From Dinochytrium kinnereticum (lineage: Eukaryota > Chytridiomycota > Chytridiomycetes > Chytridiales > Chytridiaceae): DNA of 10,211 nt. The stretch lies in assembly GCA_027604005.1 (NCBI GenBank), contig JADGJT010000553.1, positions 1,500 through 11,710 of the forward strand, given 5' to 3'. The translations under genes and the position numbers were made by a program. Shown here one piece after another: positions 1 to 7,146 of the stretch (positions are counted from its first letter, which is position 1; every line of letters starts with the position of its first letter). The notes below the pieces were generated by a model, which worked only from the letters and a program-made list of their open reading frames with translations, was not told the origin of the DNA and did not search any database.

Positions 1-121
1 TCCTGTATCTTTTTTGTAACTTCTTTCAGCTGTTGCTTTGCTGCACCAATACATAGATAGACATAGTCGATATCAGATTCGTTCACTTTTGATCTTGTTT
101 TATATGTGAAGATTGTTGTCA

Positions 122-127
122 TTTATT
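122..127 (-). terminator. Second candidate poly(A) signal AATAAA
   Basis: Another minus-sense AATAAA lies about 530 nt past the STMP1-like stop. It would be a backup site if the first is not used; chance occurrence in AT-rich DNA is likely. Confidence 0.2.
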
Positions 128-253
128 GTGGATCCTAGTGATTTACATGATTTGCAGCAGGAGTTGAAGATGACAGTGTTTTCTGGCTACTGTCTTTTTC
201 TCGAGAAAAGGGAGCTAGCACATGTAGCAGTTCTTGGTGGGCGCATAGTGCTA

Positions 254-292
254 GTGCCATGAGCGTTGAAGAGGCATAACTGCTCATGGCAC
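254..292 (-). repeat. Perfect 11-bp inverted repeat (hairpin), 17-nt loop
   Basis: Arms GTGCCATGAGC (254-264) and GCTCATGGCAC (282-292) are exact reverse complements with a 17-nt spacer; a G-U pair could add one more step in RNA. Read on the minus strand, the stem begins 4 nt after an AATAAA, so it sits where cleavage and polyadenylation of the STMP1-like transcript could occur. The pairing is seen directly; the role is inference. Confidence 0.75.
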
Positions 293-296
293 ATAA

Positions 297-302
297 TTTA
301 TT
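297..302 (-). terminator. Candidate poly(A) signal AATAAA
   Basis: A canonical AATAAA in minus sense lies about 350 nt past the STMP1-like stop and directly before the hairpin. It is the closest canonical hexamer I found downstream of that stop. The distance implies a fairly long 3' UTR, so an unrecognised non-canonical signal nearer the stop is possible. Confidence 0.4.
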
Positions 303-654
303 TTTAAAGACTTTCCTCACCACGTGAGAATGGAATGGGCAGATAAATGAAGAAGGACCGGATAAAAAGGGAAGATCGTCTATGCCAATAATGTCTATTA
401 GGAAACCTCTAAAGATCATAAGCGATCCATGATTCGCAACGGTGGAACTCCAGGTACAGCTGAAACCCCGGATCCAAAATGAAGAGTGCACATCAAACAA
501 CACCAGATCCCAACCAAAACATGATGAGAAAAACACAATTACAGTTGTTGGGTGAACAGAAATGAACAGAGAGTGCGAAGCGAATCGAAACCAAAGGGAT
601 GTGATGAGCGACGACAGAATGTTGTTTTCAAAACGAAAAAAGGAGGAGATCAAT

Positions 655-1055
655 CTAGTTGGTGTCGGGCTTGGGCTGCTCAAGGATCACCTCCTCAACA
701 ATGGTGGTGACAGTGGTGGCAACCTCAGCGACCTTGGTCTCCACAGCGGCGGCGATCGTTGCGGGTGCGGCGGCAGTCTTGGCGGGGGCAGGAGCGGTTG
801 CAGAGGCGACAGCTGCGGTGGCAGTCTTCTGGAGGTCGCCAAGAGCGATGGTGGCCTTTGCGACAAGGTCCTTGACGGTGGCCTCGACGTTAGGGAGCTT
901 GGTCTGTTGAGACAGAAGCATGTTAGATGAAGGGGAAGGATGGCAGGATGCGAATGAGGGCTGATGTGAACACTGACTGTGTAGGTCTGGGCAAGGTAGA
1001 CGCCGCCAATAACTCCAGCGGTGACTCCAGCAACAAACGAGGCGGTGCGGGACAT
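655..1055 (-). CDS. STMP1-like small mitochondrial membrane protein, 2 exons, 108 aa
   Basis: Exon 1 is 1055-978 (26 codons), the intron 977-904 (74 nt, donor GTCAGT, branch CTAAC, acceptor CAG) and exon 2 903-655, ending in TAG; the junction is phase 0. Residues 4-22 form a glycine-rich hydrophobic segment (FVAGVTAGVIGGVYLA) followed by QTY, a short linker and LPN, then a charged helix (KDLVAK). This order matches the short transmembrane mitochondrial protein 1 family (STMP1, DUF4535), whose members carry a GxxxG-type helix, YxAQNY and a PN motif. Known members are about 47-60 aa. This one has roughly 60 further residues, an Ala/Thr/Val-rich tail from about residue 52 and an acidic C-terminus (EEVILEQPKPDTN). 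By homology it would be an inner-mitochondrial-membrane micropeptide; its molecular role here is unknown. The start was chosen because family similarity begins there, although the frame stays open upstream to an ATG at 1253. A fungal MICOS subunit of the Mic12 type is the main alternative. Confidence 0.72.
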
Positions 1056-1414
1056 GATCAGCGTGAGGGTGTGAGTGCGTGCAGGGTGTGAGGGTGAAGG
1101 TGTCGGAGGAGGTCCGTCGCTGCTCTGAGGATGAGGTTGAATGAGGTTGAAGTTGGGCAATCGGAGGCAGAGGGCGGATGAATGCCATTGGTTGAGTCTG
1201 TATTCCCTTCCATGTCGTACGGCGGTAGTACATGTATTACGTGACATGAGCATGTGGAGGAGGTGACGTTTTCTTTTATTTTAAATTTCCGTTTGCTGCC
1301 CTGCTCTGCCGTCATGATGAAGCTCTCCCTTCAAAAACCAATAATAAAAGGTGAAAATGAATGTGATAGAAAAAAGTATAAGAAAAATAGGACAAAAGTC
1401 GCAGGAAATGCTCG
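1056..1414 (-). promoter_or_regulatory. Intergenic: 3' flank of LCB1 and promoter/5' UTR of STMP1-like gene
   Basis: On the minus strand the LCB1 3' flank is T-rich with no canonical AATAAA (1414 to about 1330). Next come an A/T-rich TATA-like stretch (1273-1286), two CRE-like TGACG/CGTCA-type sites (1238-1246 and 1264-1269) and then CT-rich, CACCC-repeating leader sequence up to the ATG at 1055. The leader stays open in the STMP1 frame from an ATG at 1253. These elements are pattern matches only. Confidence 0.4.
1131..1150. repeat. Exact tandem duplication of a 10-bp unit
   Basis: The unit ATGAGGTTGA occurs twice back to back, 76-95 bp upstream of the STMP1-like ATG at 1055. It lies in the leader or proximal promoter, with no known meaning. 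Confidence 0.7.
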
Positions 1415-3636
1415 CTAAATCTTATGCGCCTTCAACACCTTCTTGATGGCATCCCGAATCACAACGGCCGACCGCTCGCTCTCCTTCTTGTTGTGCGCCG
1501 CGGACGCGCATACCCGAATGCTGGGGTCAGGCAGGAACGGCTCCTGTCCAATGACATACTTGGCCCTCGTCACAAGCACTCCATCCTTGATGGACTGATC
1601 AACAACCTCCTGCAGAATCTTCTCCTCATCTTCCCTAGTCTCCCTGCGTGATCGCAGCCGAATGTGGAGGAAGGGCGCACTTTCGTCCCCAGAGAAAACC
1701 ACACCAGCGATTCCAGCCCTTGTCAATGTACTGCGAATCACTTCGATGTTGTCGCGGAGACGGTCAAGGAGCTCAGGGCTCTCCTTTAGAGATTTAAGCG
1801 CTTCGATCGCAGAGACAGCCAAAATCGCGGGAAGGGACGCCGAGAAGGTGTATGCGAGACCAGATAGGCGCTAATAAAAGTCGATAAACGGTGTGTGTAA
1901 ATAAACACATTGATAGACAGAAATACATCTTTATAATTAATCATACCTGGTGCTCTACAATCTCCTTGTTTCCAGCACAGAATCCACCAGATGCCGCCAA
2001 GCTGTTGGCCAAGGTAGCAGAATAGATATCAACATCTGAAGCCTATTTTTCAAACCAATAATCACGCATAAGAATATTGGTCACGCCCTTCAAATAAAAA
2101 AAGAGAACAACAAAAGAGCAAACTCACAGGAAGGCCAAAGTGCTCGGCAGTGCCAGCCCCAGTCTTGCCTAGAACACCAAAAGCCATGCTTTCCTCCAAA
2201 ATAAGCCTGTACTTGTACTTTTTCTTCAACTCAACAAGCCTGGGAAGGTCAATGATGTCACCATAGTTCTCCGAGAGCCCTTCAGCGACAATGAACCTTC
2301 GCGTCAGCGGGCTCTTCTTCTGAAAATCGGCAATACAATTCAGTCAGTCAAATCGTATGAAGGGAAAATGGCAGCAGCCCCAAAAAAATCGCAAAAGAGG
2401 TGAGACGTACTCTGATGCTATCAACCTGGATCCTCTCCAAAACGCTCTCAAGGTCTTTCATGTCTCCGTGCTTAAAAAACTTAACAACGCTACGTGACAG
2501 GGAGGCTCCCTTATGGATCGAAAGGCTGCACGCGTCATCACTAGATATAAAAGAAAAGGTCGGTAAGATGATGAGTGATTGAGAAACTATGATAACTCGA
2601 GAGCACTAGTAACGTACATAACAAGAATATCTCCACGCTTAGCAAAAGCGGGAATGACCGACGAAATAGTCGAAAAGCCCTGCGAGTAGATAATAGCGTT
2701 CTCAGCGCCAACGTAACGAGCCAGGGCGGCTTCAAGTTCCATGTGCACGTCTAGAGAAAAACGAGTCAAACAGCAGTCCTCTCCCAGAAAATCGAAAGAC
2801 GAAAAACCAGCAGAAGAACTCACCGATGGTCCCATAGAATCCCGGAGGCCCGCAAGACCCAACACCGTACTTTCTCAAGGCATCAACAGCCTTATCCTTG
2901 ATGGCGTCCTTATTCATCGCACCAATGAAATTAAAGCTGGCAAGGTTGATCCTCTCCTTGCCATCGGCCAGTTTGACTTTAGGTCCAGCAGGGCTAAATA
3001 GATTTATATTCAGCAAGTGCATCGTCTTTAAAGGGGAAGGGGGTGACTCACCCTGTGATGACCGGAAGCTTTTCGAGTTCAGCGCGCTGGAATTCTGTCA
3101 AAGGGGGAACAAGGGGCTCGGGTTCCCAGTCATCGCAGAGCTCTTGAATTTCCTTTTTGTGGAGAGTTTATGGGGTGAAGGGGTGGGTCAGTCTCGATTC
3201 AGGTTCTTTCCAAAAGGCTGGTGGATGGATGGTGACAAGCTCAAACGATGGCTATTAGATGTGATGATCCGGCATCGAAATGCAACACACCGACGCCACG
3301 AGATCATCAACATTCCATTCAATGCCCCAAAACAAAAGATCAACCCCATACCTTCTCCGTCAGCTTAACCTCATCCTTCGACTCAGGCTTATACTTCTTC
3401 ATAAAGAACACCCAAATCATAAACACTATCAACAACCCCTCCAGAGCAGTCCTCAACGGGTCGTTCTGATGCGAATCTTTGATGTACTTGTACACGACCT
3501 GCGATCCCGGAATCGCTTGGTAAACTTGAGCAGCCACCGTAAAGGTTGTGTTGACCGCCACAATGATCTGCTGAGCAACGTCTTTGGCCGCGTCGGAGAC
3601 CATTTGGCCGTTGAGGTTTGCAAAGGCACTGGCCAT
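1415..3636 (-). CDS. LCB1: Serine palmitoyltransferase subunit 1 (LCB1), 8 exons, 520 aa
   Basis: LCB1 pairs with catalytic LCB2 in the ER membrane to condense L-serine with palmitoyl-CoA, the first step of sphingolipid synthesis. Exons: 3636-3352, 3152-3052, 2993-2824, 2750-2618, 2540-2411, 2319-2128, 2042-1947, 1870-1415; introns are 199, 58, 73, 77, 91, 85 and 76 nt, and all phases match. Residues 61-79 are a membrane helix preceded by SHQNDPLRT, as in fungal LCB1, then DDWEPEPLV at about 102-110. The PLP-transferase fold carries [14 protein letters not shown] (171-184); Cys176 matches human SPTLC1 Cys133, the neuropathy site. FKHGDM and [12 protein letters not shown] follow. The cofactor lysine of the related alpha-oxoamine synthases is replaced by Asn350 in [12 protein letters not shown], as expected for the non-catalytic subunit. 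Total length is close to yeast Lcb1 (558 aa). The ATG at 3636 is the first in frame after a TAA near 3751; the open stretch between has only a GTG. Confidence 0.96.
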
Positions 3637-3991
3637 TTGACGAAGAAGTAGGGAAGTGAGATCGTTGGGGGGAGGGAGTGTTGTGAGTTCGACGGCTGTG
3701 GGGTTTATTAAAGGGGTTTTGTTGTCCGCAAAAGACAAATCAAACACGGGTTAAGAGAAATTTTTGGGGCTTCGGCAAGCACCCGTGAACGGGGCAGACA
3801 TAATGAATGCCACAATAACATGTTTGAATGCCTCCAGCATTATTATCTCTACAACAAAAACGGGCATCGAGAGAAGAAAAAAAAAAACAAAAGACCAGCA
3901 AGCTAAAAATAAAAACAAAAATAAACTCGAAGTGGTCAAAGAATGAAAAGCACAGAGTTTTAAGAGCAACATAAAAATGCGAACGAATCCC
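3637..3991 (-). promoter_or_regulatory. Intergenic: SEY1 3' flank and LCB1 promoter/5' UTR
   Basis: The 355 nt between the SEY1 stop and the LCB1 ATG contain a strong minus-strand pyrimidine tract, mostly T with a T12 run, at about 3876-3930, of the kind common in fungal core promoters. I found no canonical AATAAA in minus sense for SEY1. The 110 nt just upstream of the LCB1 ATG are open in frame but begin with GTG after a stop, so I treat them as 5' UTR. Confidence 0.45.
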
Positions 3992-6900
3992 TCAATCATC
4001 CTCCGCGACGAACCCCTTCCTCCCCGCAACACTCCCCTCCTCCCCACTCCCCTTCCTCAAAGGCATAGTACTACTCCTGGTGGGCTTCATCTCAAAACTC
4101 TCCCCCTCCTTTCCATTCGAAAAGGTCGCCGATTTCTTATGAGAAAGACGAGAGGCAGCGGGAGCAGTCGAATTGGATCGGAGGATGGAAGCGGGTTCTT
4201 GAAGGACACGACCGTTCAAAATGTTTTCAACCGCGAGTCCGCGATCCTCTAGCATGGTTCGAGTTTGGTTAGCCATTTCACGCGAGGTGGCTTTTACGAC
4301 GCTGTACATGGGGGCGATCATGCCAAGGTACCAGATAGCATAGGCGCCTATAAAGAATTTTTTTTATGTTAGGAATTGTGAATGGAAAAGAGATGGAGGG
4401 GTATTACCGGCCCCAAACAGTAACAAAGTGATAAAGTAGATTGGGCTCCGAAGCACGGTCATAAACTCGTTCCAACCAAGGAGGATCGTGAGCGCGACAA
4501 ACCAGAACGGAATTTTGGCCGTCGTGATCACCATTGACCTCTTGGCCTCAATGAACAATGAGTCGGCGTCCTTCTTGAACCTCTCTTTAACCGATTGGAG
4601 CTGCGGCGCGCTCAAGACTGTCAAAGAAGACGGAACAAATCTCTAGCGATAACAAGGAAAAAAGAGAGGCGAGCGTTAGCTTAAAGCCTCTTTGGATTCG
4701 GACGCAAAATAAGTCGGAAAAAGAGGTGTACCTCATCCTCAATGATCTCATCTGGGATCATCTGCAGTGGCGCATCAATTTTTGTGAGCATAGAGAGCAG
4801 CTTATCGACCTCGTCGGTTGCGCTCTTGAAATAGGTATCGATGGGGTCATCCAGCTTCCATATTCTTGGTACGCCTTTATCGTCGTACCGGAACTTCGCC
4901 TCAAACCGCCCACGAAGCCTACCCAAAAGTACATCGGTCGCCATTTCCTTATGAATAGCCTCGAGAAGGGATGCCCATCCCTGCCACTGAAGGGCCTTAG
5001 ACAGGATCTGCAGCTCCTCGTCCGAAGAATCAAAGCCTATACAAATATAATGTCAGAGCCTATCATGGAAATAAAAAGAATATATAACCTTGAGCCTTTT
5101 TTCTTAGCTGCGCATCAGTGATATCAACAATACCCTTAAACGACATCAACACATTCTTCCAAAGCTGAGGTGATCCTTCGTTCATCGCGAGCTGAACGCA
5201 ATCCGCCAAAGAAAGCCCGGCGCTCTTCTCTAGTCCCTTCACCATCTTGTCGACAGCCTCACTCCTCTTCTCCTTTCCAATCTTGGCCATCTCGGCGAGG
5301 AAGAGTGACTCATACTTTGAGTTATCCCAATCAGCACCCTTTAACTTTGATGCTGTGCAAAAAAAAAAACAAAAAAAAACGTATGAAAACTCCCAGAAAA
5401 AAAAATTGGGGGATATCAATAAAATGCGTACCCTCTGCCCCCTTCTTGTAAAAAGATTCCGCCTCAGATGAGGCCAGACTGAGCTTAGCTGAGAAACCCC
5501 CTTCTTCCGATGACAACGACTTCGCTAAAGTAGACTTAAACGACTCGATGGCCTTCTTGTGGAGGTTTCCAAGCTGTTGCACGTAGTACACATGCAACGC
5601 AGTAGCCATCTTCTCGAAAAATTCGTTCCTTTTCTCTTTATAAACGGAGGAGTGGTATCGAGACGCTTCCTTATCGAACTTGGCTAAAAAGATGTCATTA
5701 AAGAATTGAAAGATGAATGGTGAGGGAAAAAAGGTTGGAATACTCTATACCAAGGCATTCTTCTACAATCGCGTTAACATCGGCACCTAGGCTTTCGAGA
5801 ACCACCCCAGACTCCAACGGGGCCTTGAACTTTGCCACGGAACCCGAGAAACCCTCGAACACTTCCTTCGCAATCTCCTCACACCGATGCTGTGCCAATA
5901 ATTGGGTCTGGGTCGGAAGATCCAAATCCCTATTCGACAGAATCTTTGCCCAAATGCTCTTCGCGAAATGCGGGAAACCATCGGCAGGAATATGCTTATG
6001 ATAATTAGGCTTGAATACAAACTCGGGATTGGTCTTGTCTATAAATTTTGATCGGAGCTTCGCAACGCCTGACTCGAAACTCTCCCTTGCAAAGATCTTA
6101 TGAGGAAGGCCGGCAAAGGCAAAATCAAAAAAATCCTCAATTTTGCTGTCTTCCTTGCCAGGGGGTTTGCTGAGACCGCTCCAGATCTTAACAAGGTATC
6201 CTTGGATGGTCGCGGCAAGCTTGGAGAGGGGAGTCTGCTCTGTGAAGTCTCGGATGACAAAGTGGAGGCAAGTTTTAGGTGATCTACAATAAAGAGAGAC
6301 GGAGGATTAAGCGTGATTGATCCAGTGTACCCTCGTTATAACAAAATTACGGAACCTTACCCAGTTTGCTGGAAGAGCTGAAGGTTCACATCCATCACAG
6401 TCTTCAAAAGCCCAAGATTGGCTCCGTTGTATAGTCCGACACTGTTCTCGTACATATTTACAATAACAACCTCACTGATGGCAAGTGAGAACAGGGCCGA
6501 CTTGCGCTCGAAATCCTGATCCTCAAAACGCTCGCCACCATCCGTTCCTTCGACGTCCAAGACCATAAGATTCGCATCATTGGCTTTGCTCGCCCAAATT
6601 CCTAAACAACAGGCGTAAGCTGCCCTATCGTGCATACGAATACTAAACACCAACCCTTGGTAGTTTGCTGCCTTCCCGAAGCCTCATTCATGACATCAAA
6701 GTTGGTTCCAAAGAGTCGGTTCAACAAAGTACTCTTTCCAGTGCTCTGCGATCCAAAGACAGCCACCACATTGTAATCAAACCCGCGGTCAGCCATCTTC
6801 CAATGCTTCTTCATGTACTCCAGCACAATCGGCCTGGGTGGATCAAAGATTGAATGAATGCTCAGCGTTGATGCACGTCTGAGGCAAATACAAAGGTAGG

Positions 6901-7051
6901 TCACTCACGAGAAGTTCTTCTCATCGTTGATGATCTGCAGCCGCGGGTCAGACGCATCGTACTTTGAGAACCTAGTTTCACGGTCAACGGCGGGGAACCC
7001 AGGAGCGGCGTCCCGCTCATCAGCGATGTCCGGCACCACTGCATCGCCCAT
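3992..7051 (-). CDS. SEY1: SEY1/RHD3-type dynamin-like GTPase for ER fusion, 9 exons, 835 aa
   Basis: Sey1, the fungal functional counterpart of animal atlastin, tethers and fuses ER tubules using GTP. Exons: 7051-6909, 6833-6655, 6601-6361, 6283-5751, 5683-5432, 5352-5089, 5036-4732, 4642-4408, 4347-3992; introns are 75, 53, 77, 67, 79, 52, 89 and 60 nt, all phase-consistent. The GTPase domain shows the P-loop GSQSTGKST (75-83), the switch-I threonines in RQQTTKGIW (102-110), [12 protein letters not shown] (123-134) and the G4-type RD in FVIRDF (196-201). A long helical bundle follows to about residue 640. [15 protein letters not shown] leads into a two-helix membrane hairpin, about 683-703 and 706-727, with [15 protein letters not shown] at the turn. 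The cytosolic tail (728-835) begins with a likely amphipathic helix and continues Ser/Arg/Gly-rich. Length fits fungal Sey1 (about 780-870 aa). Several donors are weak (GTTGGT, GTTATA, GTATAG), but each junction restores family sequence. Its start lies 95 nt downstream of the GH31 stop. Confidence 0.96.
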
Positions 7052-7146
7052 CGTGACTGGTGGTGATGCCCCAAAAAACTTTGAAATGGACAGATGATTT
7101 TTCAAACTGTTATGTTAAAAAAACAAAGCCTTCAAGGGCATTTCAT
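7052..7146 (-). promoter_or_regulatory. 95-nt spacer between GH31 stop and SEY1 start
   Basis: All of the GH31 3' UTR and the SEY1 core promoter must fit here or overlap the genes. The minus strand carries a T-run followed by AACATAACAG, which looks like a splice-acceptor context, then AT-rich sequence to the ATG. I see no canonical AATAAA. Confidence 0.4.

Larger units (their letters stand above)
1..654. other. Flanking region without a supportable gene
   Basis: This is the 3' flank of the STMP1-like gene. It holds two AATAAA signals in minus sense and an 11-bp hairpin, described separately. A minus-strand open frame (683-135) runs through it, but its product is low in complexity, resembles no family I know and overlaps the STMP1-like coding end in another frame. 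At the extreme left, plus-strand bases 6-29 look like a T-rich intron end (CTTTCAG) and may belong to a convergent gene outside the window. Confidence 0.6.

Noticed and set aside
135..683. 182-codon minus-strand open frame
   Set aside because: Low-complexity Ser/Phe-rich product with no recognisable family; it overlaps the STMP1-like coding end in another frame and fits the 3' flank better.
562..930. 122-codon plus-strand frame rich in Gly/Asp
   Set aside because: Antisense shadow of the Ala/Thr/Val-rich exon 2 of the STMP1-like gene; the composition follows from that.
2020..2042. LCB1 as a broken enzyme lacking its PLP lysine
   Set aside because: Asn350 at that position is normal for the LCB1/SPTLC1 subunit, which does not hold the cofactor; LCB2 provides the lysine.
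3637..3747. 37-codon N-terminal extension of LCB1
   Set aside because: Begins with GTG after an in-frame TAA and has no ATG; the ATG at 3636 gives a normal LCB1 N-terminus.
4609..4622. ACAG near 4619-4622 as the acceptor of SEY1 exon 8
   Set aside because: Joined to the phase-0 donor at 4732 it gives an immediate TGA. The CTAG ending at 4643, 30-odd nt after a GCTAAC branch point, keeps the frame and the family sequence.
4726..5121. 131-codon plus-strand frame
   Set aside because: Antisense to SEY1 exon 7, an intron and the end of exon 6, where the minus strand encodes conserved family sequence.
7052..7105. 18-codon N-terminal extension of SEY1
   Set aside because: Its first start-like codon is TTG, which is not expected for nuclear genes; the ATG at 7051 is the first ATG in that frame.
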